Shown in pieces: positions 1 to 10,691 of a stretch of 64,000 bases of DNA. The DNA comes from Zingiber officinale (lineage: Eukaryota; Streptophyta; Magnoliopsida; Zingiberales; Zingiberaceae). The notes under the pieces were generated by a model that was not told the DNA's origin, did no database searches, and worked only from the letters and a program-made list of their open reading frames with translations. The stretch covers positions 92,346,984 to 92,410,983 of the forward strand of contig NC_056005.1 in assembly GCF_018446385.1 (NCBI RefSeq), read 5' to 3'. A program made the translations under genes and the position numbers. Positions within the stretch are counted from its first letter, which is position 1; every line of letters starts with the position of its first letter.

Positions 1-485
1 TAGAATTTTTTTTTAAAAAAAATCTAAGATGAAAAAAAATTCTAAGTTATTTTAAAAAAAATAATCTTCTAAGTTAAATTTTTGAATTTTCTGAAAAAAA
101 ATTTCTAGGGAAAAAAAAAATTTCTCAGTCAAATTGAATTTTTCTACAAAAAAAATTTTAAGTCAAATTTTTGAATTTCTAGAAAAAAATTTCTAAGTCA
201 ATAAAAATTTCCAAGTCAATAAATATTTTTTTTTTTAATTTTCACAATCTGACATTTTAGAATTTTTAAAAAAATTTAAAAACTTTTAAAGCATTATTTG
301 ATTCTAGTTTAATGCTTTTTCAAAAACGTTAATTAAACATTTTCTTCCAATATTTTAGCTTCCAGGTCGTGGCGAGGCACTAGGCCTTCTTGGTTATTAG
401 AGCAACAACCACTTCCTAAGACAAAGCTTCCGTAAAGAATTTCAATGTTTAATTCTCTCACTATAAGCTTTTAATTTTTGAAAAA
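1..485. other. AT-rich sequence left of copia gag
   Basis: Positions 1-350 are runs of A and T with short imperfect repeats around the words TCTAAGTCAA and TTTTTGAATTT; no coding potential is visible. A block at about 366-460 (GTGGCGAGGCACTAGGCCTT) resembles 10961-11030 inside the 2.4-kb solo LTR described below, so the copia element is probably interrupted here by a piece of that LTR family. No boundary could be placed. Confidence 0.4.
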
Positions 486-1940
486 TTAATTAAGCACTGA
501 TTTTGGAACCCAATAGAGGTTCCTTCCTACAGGATTATTCAAAAATCTAAGGGGTACATAGTTTCTTGGTATTTTTCTAAGTTGACCTTGATGTTTCCTT
601 ATATACCAATTTAATTTACCATAAGTCCTAATTTTTGACTTTGGAAATTTCTTTAAGTATGCATCATTTTTCAATTTTTCAATTTCTAATTTTAAATTTT
701 CATTTTCTGATTTTAGATGATCATACATTTCTAACGGGCATGCTCTTGCTAAGTTCAATTTTAGTTCAGCATTCTCTTTTTCTAATTGATCTAACTCTTT
801 AGAAAGAGATTTGATAAATTTGAAAAATTGAGTTGGGGTTAGATTGCGTACCTTACTTACCTGGTCTGGTGACTCTCCCTCTTCACTGCTGCTTTCTTCT
901 TCTGATGTTCCTCCCCCTTCATCGATGCTCATCTCTGAGCTGGACGTTTCTTCTATCTGATGGTTGGCCATCAGTGCTAGTCCCGAGAATTCTTCGACTT
1001 CCGATTCGGAGGATGACGAATCTAACCAAGTAGCCTTCAGATTCTTGTGCTTGGAGGGTTCTGGTTTCTTGTATTTTGGCTTTGCCTTTTCTTTCTCCTG
1101 TCTCTTTAGCTTTGGACAGTCATCTTTGATGTGTCCCTCTTCGTTGCAGTTGTAGCAGCGAACCGTCCTCTTTTTTCGATCATGCCTCTGCGATTTAAAT
1201 TTATTAGTACTAAAAAATTTATTGAAGCGCTTTACCAGTAGTGCCGCTTCTGATTCGTCGACTGAGGCTTCAGAGTCAGAACTGTTTATTTTTGCCTTTA
1301 GGGCAATGTTCTGACTTGTCTTCTTTGCTTCGTTGGGTTCTGAAACTCGAGATTCGTGAAGTTCAAAAGTAGAAAATAATTGTTCTAAAGTACTTACCTC
1401 GAGATCCTTAGAGATGTAATACGCATCTACTAAGGAAGCCCACTCTGGAGTTCTAGGGAAGGCGTTGAGCGCGTACCGGATGGAGTCCCGGTTGGTTACC
1501 TCTTCTCCAAGGTTCGTTAGTTACATTATTAGCTCCTTGATTCTCGCTTGGAGTTGCGCTACCTTCTCGCCTTGGTTCATCCGGAGGTTCGTTAACTGGT
1601 TCCGGAGGATGTCGCACTTCGCTAGCTTTGCTTCGGAAGTACCTTCGTGTAGTTCCAGGAATTTTTCCCAGAGATCTTTCGCTGAGACGTAGCTTCCGAT
1701 CCGATTTACTTCTTGTGGTGGCAGCACGCTAAGCAGGTGGAACTCCGCCTTTCCGTTGGCGACGAAATCGGCTTGCTCCTTCTTGCTCCATGTGTTTTCT
1801 TCTTTGTCTTTCGGCGCTGCAAAATCATATTTCATTGTAATAAGAATATCAAAATCCGTTTTGAAAAATACCTCCATTTTGCGCTTCCAGGTGGCGAAGT
1901 CTCCGTCAAACTTCGGAGGATGGATGTTTGCTCCGGCCAT
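486..1940 (-). pseudogene. Ty1/copia gag polyprotein, frameshifted
   Basis: This is the capsid gene of a copia-type retrotransposon. The N-terminal part (1940 down to 1521) starts MAGANIHPPKFDGDFATWKR and has the WEKFLELHEGTSEAKLAKCD core usual in copia gag (UBN2/DUF4219 type). A zinc knuckle of C-x2-C-x4-H-x4-C form (CYNCNEEGHIKDDC) is read at about 1116-1157. An acidic Ser/Glu-rich tract and a Leu/Lys/Glu coiled coil follow in the reading frame 971-486. The N-terminal frame ends at 1521 and the knuckle is in another frame, so at least one frameshift lies between them and the gene is dead as read. No protease, integrase or RT follows before the window edge. The element is minus-strand, with its 5' LTR at 2006-2934. 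Confidence 0.75.
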
Positions 1941-1990
1941 CGTCTTGATCGTAGTGCTTCAGTTGGCGGTTAGTCCTTCTGAGGCGATTA

Positions 1991-2003
1991 GGCTCTGATA
2001 CCA
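1991..2003 (-). promoter_or_regulatory. Primer binding site of the copia element
   Basis: The minus strand reads TGGTATCAGAGCC, the standard Ty1/copia primer site complementary to the initiator methionine tRNA 3' end. It lies two bases from the LTR edge at 2006 and about 50 bases upstream of the gag start, which fixes the orientation as minus. Confidence 0.85.
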
Positions 2004-2005
2004 CT

Positions 2006-2934
2006 TGTTGGTGCAGTGGAGACCGGCAAGAGGGGGGGGTGAATTGCTGAAAACAAAAACAAACTATACCCTCCTCGGATTTCAACTCAGAATTTAAATC
2101 AGCAACTAAATTAGTGAAATAGAAAAAGAAACCCGAATGGAAAAGACTCAGAGATTTAACCTGGTTACAACCAAGGAGGTTGTTAATCCAGGACAGTAGA
2201 AAAGCGTAGTAAGAAAAATCTCCTTCTCTGAAGGCGGAGAAGCCTTTTACACTTTTGAAGCTCACTAGTTGCTTAGGAATTGCTAACAGATTGATTGCTT
2301 GAGTTGTTTTCTAATTCCTAGCTCCAGGGGCCTTTAAATAGCCTCTGGAAATTCTATCCCGAGGGTCCAAGGCGCCTCCAACAAGGTTCAAGGCGCCTCC
2401 ACAGCTCGGTCAGCGGATAGAACTCTATCCGAACGTAAACGGTCATTTTGACATGTTGAAGGCGCCTCCAATTAGGCTGAAGGCGCCTCTAGCCTGGCTG
2501 AAGGCGCCTTCAACCTGGTTGAAGGCGCCTTCAAGCTGGAGGCCCCTCCAAGCTGGCAGCTCAGCTCCTTTGAGTTCGTTTCCAGCTTGTTGCGACTTCC
2601 GATGCTCCGATCTTTTGGGTGATTGTGGCCAACCGAAATAGGGCTCACCCGAACCCAGTTTCCGGCCTTCCTCGAGCAGCCTTCCGTCCCGGCTTAACGT
2701 CCCTCGAACGTCGCGCACGCTCTTCACGCCCACCGGAGTACTCTTCCGCAGCTTTCTCGTCCTTCGGACGCACCGAGCCCGTCGGCTCCCTTCCCGTGTC
2801 GTCCTTCTCGCTAGCTGCGTCTTCCGCTCGACTTCCTGTGTTCCTAAGCTCCTGCACACTCAGACACAGGGATCAAACACAGCAGGACCTAACTAACTTG
2901 GTTGATCACATCAAAACTACCACGGGGTCCAACA
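2006..2934 (-). repeat. 5' LTR of the copia element (LTR1)
   Basis: The plus strand begins TGTTGG and ends CCAACA, a matched LTR terminus pair, 929 bases. It starts two bases from the primer site. A TATA-like CTATTTAAAGG on the minus strand lies at about 2333-2343. Just upstream of it in transcription direction (2365-2535) is a cluster of palindromes built on AGGCGCCT, including a perfect 16-bp palindrome at 2519-2534. The right edge runs into LTR-like sequence of a related element, so this copy appears to be inserted inside another copia LTR; the 5-bp duplication would be ACGTT at 2935-2939, with its partner outside the window. Confidence 0.7.
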
Positions 2935-3845
2935 ACGTTGTTTAACGTGGTTCGGAGATGAAGCTCCTACTCCACGACTTTCCATAAGGTGGACGATCTC
3001 GATCTGTCGGTGGATGACTCTCCGAAAAACCTCCGGCTAGCTCGTGTAGCTCCTTGTGGGTGGAGAAACCTCGCCACAAACTCTCACCAAGGACTCTTGA
3101 GAAGCTAGGGCACTGGTAGACTACTAATAGGGGTTAACCACCTCTATTTCGTCAACCTTAACCAAGCTTCCAATGCTTGGTTATATAGGCCACAAGTTAG
3201 AAAACCCCACCTACCAATCGACTGCCAAAACATGCAGTCGACTGCCCTTCGTGGAAATTCGATCGTTGCAGCCCAATGGCTCGATACCAACTCTCTGTTC
3301 TCTCCCAGTCGACTGCACCAGTCGACTGATAAAACTATCAGTCGACTGTTACAGTACTGCTACAGTAACGCTACAGTACTGCTACAACAACGCTACAGTA
3401 CTGCTACAATAAACCCTAATTCTAGGATTTTACCCCGAGTACATTCACTCAACACTCGTTCTCGCTCGACCAACCTAGACCTAGCCTTCTAGCCTCCTTT
3501 ATCAGCCTTGCGTCCCTCGGATGTCTCCCCATCCTTCACGTCTTGCCTTCTGGAGCTTCCATCGGTCTTGTCATTGTTGTCGGGTCTTCCTTTGCCAAGA
3601 GGTCGTGCCTCCGGGACTTTATCCATTGCCAAGTCACACTTGGACTTACGTTGCCAAGACTACATGCTTGGACTTACACCACCAAGACTCATCCTTGGAC
3701 TTTCCTCCTTTGCCAAGATCACACTTGGACTTTCCTTGTTGTACCTGTATCCTGCACACTCACAATGCATATCAAATACAACAATAATCCTAACTTAAAC
3801 CTTTGCCCAAACATCAAAACTTAGAGTACCCAGATTGCTCCAACA
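2935..3845 (-). repeat. Truncated copia-type LTR (LTR2) hosting LTR1
   Basis: The end, 3753-3845, is related to the end of LTR1 (both have TGCACACTCA, then ATCAAA, and finish CCAACA). The other end is replaced by LTR1. A minus-strand TATA candidate (CCTATATAACC, about 3180-3190) is followed upstream by CAGTCGACTG palindromes (3226-3346) and CTACAGTA repeats (3350-3410). Farther upstream are four CCAAG...CTTGG inverted repeats (3629-3728). The right edge abuts the 3' LTR remnant of a gypsy element. Confidence 0.6.
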
Positions 3846-3908
3846 GATCCTAACCTTCCACGTGGCCATGACCTTCTCCTGGGCAGGCCCCACCTTACCA
3901 CCGGATCA
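3846..3908 (-). repeat. Remnant of gypsy 3' LTR
   Basis: These 63 bases match the last part of the right LTR (16746-16810): both contain CTTCCACGTGGCCATGACCT and end CCACCGGATCA. The rest of this LTR is displaced by the copia LTR ending at 3845. Confidence 0.7.
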
Positions 3909-3912
3909 CATG

Positions 3913-3922
3913 CTTTTCCCTC
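3913..3922 (-). promoter_or_regulatory. Polypurine tract of the gypsy element
   Basis: The minus strand reads GAGGGAAAAG four bases from the 3' LTR edge, the expected place for the plus-strand primer of reverse transcription. The same relative position in the related element at 36437-43029 has a similar purine run. Confidence 0.5.
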
Positions 3923-4604
3923 AAGTCTAGTCGAAGGAGGATGTCAGTCTGACTAACTGGACAAGTAGTCTGGTATCCGATTGGCCAGTATACTGGTTGG
4001 ATCCCGATCGGCCCTTGTATGACTGATCTTCCTGTGCCGATCAGTGCTCTGAGCATTTGTACTTGGAGATTTTTCCCTCAGCATTCCCGGAGGGACGCGA
4101 GCCGAGCGGTCAATGCTGATGTCGCCCGAATCACCTCGAAATCCATTCAAATCATCCTCATTAAGGCTGAGCACATGGCCGCGTCCGGTAAGGGTGCTCA
4201 TTAAATGCCTTCCTATAAGCAAACGCCACGTGGCACTACCACCGTCACCGCACGATTGAAGAGACAGGGGTGATGTGACGTTCGGCGGTTTAAATTCAAC
4301 GGTTGGATCTGTACTTTAGATTCTGTGCCCTAGATCGGAAGGCTCTGGTCAGCCGAACCCCATCTTTATAAAGCTGTAGTGTCGGCTTCTGTTCTATCAC
4401 TGGCGTCTTCTTCGTGTGCTCCGGCGATACTGCTCGTGTCCGGTGCTTCGGTGAACCTCGACTTCTCCCCTCAGCGATCCCCTTCTGTAAGCTCTTCGAT
4501 CTTACACCTTCTTGGTTCTTTTCCTTCTGCTACTTTCCCGCTTCTGCTTTGGTGTTTCCCCCTCCCCTTTTCCATCCATCTCCCTTTTATCTTGCTTTCC
4601 GACG

Positions 4605-6840
4605 ATGTCTAGTTCATCGCAGTCGTCGGACCCTGCTCCCGGCCTATGGTACACCACCATGGAAACTCGGTTTGATGCGGGTGATGCAGCGAGCCTCATA
4701 AATGCCTGCGTCATTCCCTCTGACCACGAAATTATCTTGGTTTCTCCGTCCGATCGACCGAACGACCTGCCGATCGGCACGATCTGCCTGTTCAGAGATC
4801 AATTCGTGGCGGTCTTCGATTTCCGATCCACCCCATTCATAACAGAAGTTTGTAATTATTTCTGTGTCCCACTCCCCCAGCTCATTCCTAACTCCTTCCG
4901 TCTTCTGTGTGGTGTTTTCGTTTTGTTCCGGTTGCACGACATCCCGCTTACTCCACAAGTGTTTCATTATTTCTATTATCCCAAGCAGTCCGAACTGGGC
5001 ACCTACCTCTTCCAGTCTCGAGTCAACCTGGTCTTTTTTGACAATATGTCTACTTCTAATAAACACTGGAAGGAGTACTTCTTTTTCCTGAGACTCCCCG
5101 AGCGGCCGAGCTTTCGCACAACTTGGCAGGTCAGGCTTCCATCTCAGCCAGATTTGAAGAAGTACAAGACCTGACCTGAATACCTACATGTGGCGAACAT
5201 GCTGTCCAGCCAGAAATTTTACATCAACAAGCTGTTGCCGGAGAGTGTTATGTACATGTTTGGGTTGAGCCCAATCAGAGCGAAGCTCCCAAGCTGCCTA
5301 GGTATGAAATTTCTCGACATTCTTCCCTTGAGTCTAACTGATTCTTTCCTTCTTTTGCAGCCGACATCATGATACGTGCTCGGGTGGCCGTTTTGATGAA
5401 GCTCAAGCAGGTTGAGATCGAGGTAGTTGCGGCAAATGAGATGGCGAGCCTTGGCCTGACTCCGGTCGGCTCGCATGAAGGTGAGAGCGAGGCGATGCCA
5501 ACTGAAGTAGAAGGCGTTGCCGATCGGACGCCCCACACTGAACCGACTATGGACCCAATCCCTCCTGAGTCGCAGCCTGCCACCCAAGTCAAAGGCTCGG
5601 GGTCCTCTGGTGAGGTTCCTCTATCCAAGCGCAAGAGATGTCACATGACCACCCCGTCCCGTTCAGCTACTTCAGTGGTGCGTTCTCCCGAGCGGGGTGG
5701 CACCTCCTCTCCGGTCGTTCTCGAGACAGTCGAAGCCATTTCCTCCGATCGGACCCCCCTCGTTGCCGATCTACCGCCTGAACCAATCGCAGTCCAACCA
5801 CTCGCCTCTCTTCCTCCGGCTCGACGGAGGGTCTTACGATCCGGCATCCTTTCGGCCTCGACCTCCCAAGCTTCTGGCCCCGCGGCTTCTTCTCAGTTAG
5901 CGTCGGCCGGTCGGCGCTCCATAACGGCAATCCTCCACCTCCCGACGGAGGAGTATTTGGCGGCCGATGATCAATCGCAAACTTCAGAACATCAGATACT
6001 CATCCGCGAGCCGCTTGCCAAGGTTTGGGAGGAGGCCCGAGCACGCGCTGCAACCATACCTCTAGGGCTTCTCGTCGATAGCCATCTGCAAATGCCCACC
6101 GGGGTATATATGCAATTATCTATTCATGATTTTACCTCCGCTCAGCCTTAACATTCTTCGGTTCTGTGGCAGTAGTGGGTGGAGAGTGTGGCGATGTGTC
6201 AATGTCTAGCACTTGTGGAGGATGAGCTCAAGAAGCTCAAGATTTCTGGTGGAGCATCCTTATCCCAAGGGCCCTCGACTGCCGAACTTCAGGCCGACCT
6301 GGCCAAAACCAGCAAACTTTTGGAGGTTGAGCGGAAGAAGCCCGCCGATTAGGTCATTATGTTGGGTCGGCTTGAGTCCCAAATAAAAACTTACGACCAC
6401 AAGATCGAGCGGGCCACCAACAGGAAGAACCGAGCTATAGTCGATCTGGAACTGAAAACCAAGATGCTCGGAATCTAGCTCAGAAGCTCAAGGGGGTTGA
6501 AGACAACCTAGTCACCGAACGGGACGACCAAAGTGACTTCTCTCCATGGTCAGCTAAAGACTCTCGAAGAAGCTCTGGAGACTGCCCGCTCTTCTCTGGT
6601 AACTTACCAGGCAGACGAGTCGAACAGCTTCGAGACCATGAAGCGGACCTACCTCCTCTCGGACTAGTTCCTTGACAGGGCAGTCAAACGGATCGTCCGA
6701 TCGTTTGAGCTGGTCATTGACGGGATGATTAGCCAGCTGAGGACGAACGACCACCTCTCCGAAGCCCTGTCCAATGGTGTCATTAATCGCGTCCAGCTCC
6801 TCGACTCTAGTCCCAACGAAGCTTTTGAGTACATTGAGTG
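4605..6840 (+). pseudogene. Antisense extra ORF of the gypsy element (PF04195-like)
   Basis: The start chosen is the ATG at 4605 (MSSSSQSSDPAPGLWYTTME). The first reading frame runs to a stop at 5172-5174 and resembles the family named 'putative gypsy type transposon' (PF04195), which is not a true transposase. A probable intron lies at about 5302-5360 (GTATGAAA to TTTTGCAG). A second open stretch (5369-6151) is Pro/Ser/Thr-rich, and decayed coiled-coil sequence reaches about 6840 with stops and frameshifts. It lies on the strand opposite to gag-pol, between integrase and the 3' LTR, as seen for antisense extra ORFs of Tat elements. Function unknown. The stop at 5172 suggests this copy is dead. 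Confidence 0.6.
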
Positions 6841-7076
6841 AGCAAGGAGTTTGTAGAGAAAAATTTTTGTGCAAGTCTTGAATGTATCCCCGTCGTTCGG
6901 CGGTGCTCTTTCTGCAAATGAAATGCATGCTCGCTTGTTGTAGCGATGCTTCCCTTTTCCATGTTTGCGCACAGTCTTCCCGACCGGGGGTAGTCATTAG
7001 TTATATAATCCTGAACGGATGACCCCTTCGCGGGTTTGAGAAGCCATTCGGCCTCGAGAATTTATCAGGTTTTATC

Positions 7077-7590
7077 TTTGGGGTTTAAAGTCGTCGCTCG
7101 ACCGTCGATAGAGAGCTGAGTTTAACGTCGTCGCTCGACGATTTGACGAAGACTCGGGTTTAAGGTCGTCGTTCGACCGCCGATGGAGACCTGGGTCTAA
7201 CATCGCTGCTCAACGATCGGTGAAGACTCGGGTTTAAGGTCGCCGCTCGACCATCGATGGAGACCTGGGTCTAACGTCGCCACTCGACGGTCGGTGAAGA
7301 CTCAAGTTTAAGGTCGCCGCTCGATCGCCGGTGGAGGCCTGGGTTTAACGTCGCGGCTTGACGGTCGGTGAAGACTCGGGTTCAAGGTCGCCACTCGACC
7401 GCCGGTGGAGACATGGGTTTAATATCGCCGCTCGACGGTCGGTGAAGACTCGGGTTTAAGTTCGTCGCTCGACCGCCGGTGAAGACCTGGGTTTAACGTC
7501 GTCACTCGACGATCGGTGAAGACTCGGGTTTAAGGTCGCCGCTCGACCGCCGATGGAGACCTGGGTTTAACGTCGCCGTTCAACGGTTTG
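7077..7590. repeat. Tandem repeat in gypsy 3' region, about 74-bp period
   Basis: About seven imperfect copies of a dimeric unit built from GAAGACTCGGGTTTAAGGTCG and GGAGACCTGGGTTTAACGTCG, each half followed by a CGCTCGAC-type word. The half-unit is about 37 bases and the full unit about 74. It lies just beyond the integrase gene, the hypervariable 3' region where Tat elements often carry tandem repeats. Confidence 0.8.
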
Positions 7591-7715
7591 AGTTGTCATT
7601 CAGCAAAGAATTTGTCAGACATTTGCTTTTTATTTCAGTCCTGTACTTCAAAGGGCGCAGCGATATAGAAAATACATTAATTACATCAGCGCACCTCTCA
7701 TCCAGCTCAGTATGA

Positions 7716-9033
7716 CTAGAGATCGTTCGCGCTCCATGGACATTTGAGTCGTCTTCCGTCCTCATCCTCCAAGTAATAGACACCCGAGTGGAGCTTCTCC
7801 ACGACCTTGAAGGGTCTGGCCCACGTGGCTTCTAGCTTGGTGACGTCGCCGACCGGCTTTACCTTCTTCCACACAAAGTTGTCGACCTGAAATGATTTGG
7901 GATCACCCTTCAATTGTAGCTCTGCCACATCCTCTGTCGGTAGGCCATCAGCTGGACGACGGCTTTAGCACGTTCTTTGTCCACCAAGTCCAGCTCTAGG
8001 AGTCTCCGTTCGGCGTTGTCTTCATCATAGTGTTGTATCCGGTCGGACTCTACTCCAAGTTCAACGGGGGCGACCGCTTCGCCGCCGTACACCAAGTGAA
8101 AGGGAGTTACTCCCGTTCCTTCTTCGGGGGTCGTGCGGATCGCCCACAGCACGTTGGGGAGTTTATCTACCTAACTCCCTCCCATATGGTCGAGCCGCAT
8201 GCGTAGGATCCACAATATCTCCCGATTGACGACTTCTGCCTGCCCATTATTCTGAGGATATGCTATCGAGGTGAAGGTCTGCTGGATGTCATACCCCTCG
8301 CACCATTCCCTAAGTTCATGACCAATGAACTGTCTCCCGTTGCCCAAGATGAGCCGGCGAGGGACGCCGAATCGGTAAATGATGTGTTTCCAGATGAACT
8401 TCTTAACCATCGTTCGGTTATCCTGGCCAACGGCTCGGCTTCAACCCACTTGGAGAAATAGTTGATCGCGATGAGCAGGAACTTCCGCTGGCCTGTCACC
8501 ATTGGGAAGGGTCTCATGATATCCATGCCCCATTGGTCGAACGGCCAAGACACAGTAGACGCCTTCATCTCCTTGGTCAGCCGATGCGAGAATGTATGAT
8601 ACTTCTGACAGGACAAGCAGGTGGTGACCGTCTGAGCGGCGTCCTCCTGGAGGGTCGGCCAAAAGTATCCGACCAAGAGGATCTTCCTTGCTAATGAACG
8701 GTCGCCCGGATGTCCTCCACACGAGCCTTGATGTACTTCTTGCAGTATGTAGTCAGCGTCTTCTGACCCGACGCACTTGAGCAAAGGTCGGGAGAAAGCC
8801 TTCTTGTAGAGCTGGTCCCCGGTCAGGGTGAATCGACTAGCTCTTTTCCTTAGCAGCCGGGCTTCCTCCCGATCGGATGGTGTAGCTCCCGATCGCAAAA
8901 ATTCTATCAACGTAGTCCTCCAGTCGCTCGGGAAGGTGAGTGCCTCCATCTGATCGATGTGCACCACCAAAGATACCTGCTCGGTCGGCTGTGCTAATAC
9001 GATCAGTGAGAGTGAGCTCGCTATCTTGGCCAA
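7716..9033 (-). pseudogene. Gypsy integrase, frameshifted, catalytic Asp lost
   Basis: The enzyme inserts retrotransposon cDNA. From 9033 downward the zinc-binding HHCC part is visible (EVHQGSCGGHPGDRS then CLSCQKY). The catalytic core begins WGMDIMRPFP with the first Asp. A frameshift near 8410 moves the frame; the second block reads LGNGRQFIGHELREWC, where the family normally has DNGRQF, so the second catalytic Asp is Gly here. The Glu block (NNGQAEVVNREI) is present. A stop near 8170 and further frame changes precede the C-terminal parts (8152-7910 and 7928-7716, ending near CPWSANDL). No chromodomain was seen. The loss of a DDE residue plus frameshifts means no active product. Confidence 0.8.
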
Positions 9034-9400
9034 TTCGTCCGCCGCTTGATTCTCGGCTCGGGGAATCTTCTATATGGTTACCTCCCGGAAGTTGGCCTTC
9101 AATTTTTCGAAGGCTTCGACGTAGAGCCTGAGACGCGTGTTGCTTATCTCAAATGTTCCGGTCAGTTGCTGAGCGGCCAACTGCGAATCTGAGTATATGA
9201 TGACTCGGATAGCTCCAACGTGCCGAGTGGCCGTAGGCCAGCTATGAGCGCTTCGTACTCGGCTTCATTATTGGTCGTCCGGTAGTCTAGTCGAACGAAC
9301 AGCTGAATCCGCTCTTCTTGTGGGGAGATCAGTAGTATTCTAATTCCACTCCCCTATCGAGTGGCCGACCCATCTACATATATCTTCCAGACAGCCTAAG
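9030..9400 (-). pseudogene. Second (plant-type) RNase H of the gypsy pol
   Basis: Read from 9400 downward on the minus strand: VWKIYVDGSATR, then a TNNEAEYEALIAGL-like block, then VIIYSDSQLAAQQL, and finally ADELAKIASSLS at the join to integrase. The Asp, Glu and Asp of the RNase H active site are recognisable. This extra RNase H after the normal one is a mark of Tat-lineage elements. It is not one open frame; small frame changes are present. Confidence 0.65.
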
Positions 9401-9470
9401 GTTCAAGATTCTGCACCTCCATGATGAAATCCGCTAAGGACTGTGCTTTGATGGCCGTTCAGGGCTAATA

Positions 9471-10690
9471 CTAGATGTCGAACTCGCTGATCTCTGTTGT
9501 CCATTTGATCAACTGGTCGAACGCCTCTGGGTTAAGAAGGACTCTTCCCAAAGGGCTATTGGTTATTACAATGATTATGTGCGTGAGGAAGTATGGACGG
9601 AGCCTCCGAGTGGCGAGCACCAGTGCATTGGCCAATTTCTCAAGACCGGTGTAGTGAGACTCAGTGTCCTTTAATATATGGCTCAGAAAGTACACGGGCT
9701 ACTCATTACCATTTTGCCTAACTAATGCCGAACCGAACGCATGCTCGGTTGAGGACAAATAAATACGAAGCGGCTCGCGCGGCAACAGGTTTAGCGAGTA
9801 CGGGTAACGAGTTGAGGTACTCTTTAAGATCTCCGAATGCTCGATCGCACGCCTCGTCCCACCGAAACTTGGTGGCTTGACGCAGTATCTTGAAAAATGG
9901 CAAACTTCGATTGGACGACTTGGAGATGAACTGCGATAGGACAGTTATCCACCCAGTGATACGCTGAGCTTCCTTCAGATTTCTTGACGGTGGCATGTCT
10001 TGCAGTGCCTTCACTTTGCTCGGGTTCACTTCAATGCCCCGCTCGGTAACTATGTAGCCCAGGAAACGTCCTCTCCTCGTGCCAAACAGACACTTGTTCG
10101 GATTTAACTTGATTCCATATGCCCTCAGCGTCTGGCATGTCTCCTTGATATCAATGCAGAGATCAGCCGCTCGGAGGGATTTGATCAGAATGTCATCGAT
10201 GTATACCTCCATGTTGCGGTCGATTGACCACCGAAAGACTTTGTTCATTAGTCTCTGATAGGTAGCGCCGGCGTTCTTCAGTTCGAACGGCATGACGTTG
10301 TAGCAGTAGGTTCCATCAGTCGTGATGAATCTGACCTTCTCCTTATCTTCTTGGGCGAGCGGCACTTGATAATACCTTCGGTAAGCATCCAGCATACATA
10401 TCAACTCGCACCCGGCAGTTGAATCTACCATTTGATCGATCCGGGGTAGAGGATAAAAGTCCTTCGGGCACGCCTTATTGAGGTCTCTAAAGTCAATGCA
10501 GACTCTCCACTTATTCCCGGGCTTGGAGACCAACACCACATTTGCGAGCTAGCTCGGGAATTGAACCTCCCGGACGTGGCCAACCTCCAGGAGCATTTCT
10601 ATCTCTGCTCAGATGATTACATTCTGTTCGACACTGAAGTCTCTCTTCCTTTGCTTCACCGGTCGAGCGTCCGGTCGGACATGGAGTTCG
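9471..10690 (-). pseudogene. Gypsy reverse transcriptase and first RNase H
   Basis: The longest frame runs from 10539 to 9718 and contains FRDLNKACPKDFYPLPRID, the substrate block MPFELKNAGATYQRL, and the catalytic YIDD box at about 10192-10203 (EVYIDDILIKS). The connection and RNase H part continue in another frame to 9471 (HILKDTESHYTGLEKLANAL). Upstream of 10539 the frame continues to the solo LTR edge with HVRPDARPVKQRKRDFS, interrupted by stops. YIDD replaces the commoner YVDD, a conservative change. The sequence is Tat-like. Confidence 0.8.
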
Positions 10691-10691
10691 T

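Noticed and set aside
1465-1998. Plus-strand frames over the copia gag
   Set aside because: The opposite strand carries the recognised gag sequence and primer site.
2443-2945. Overlapping frames on both strands in LTR1
   Set aside because: They follow from GC-rich LTR sequence and palindromes, with no recognised domain.
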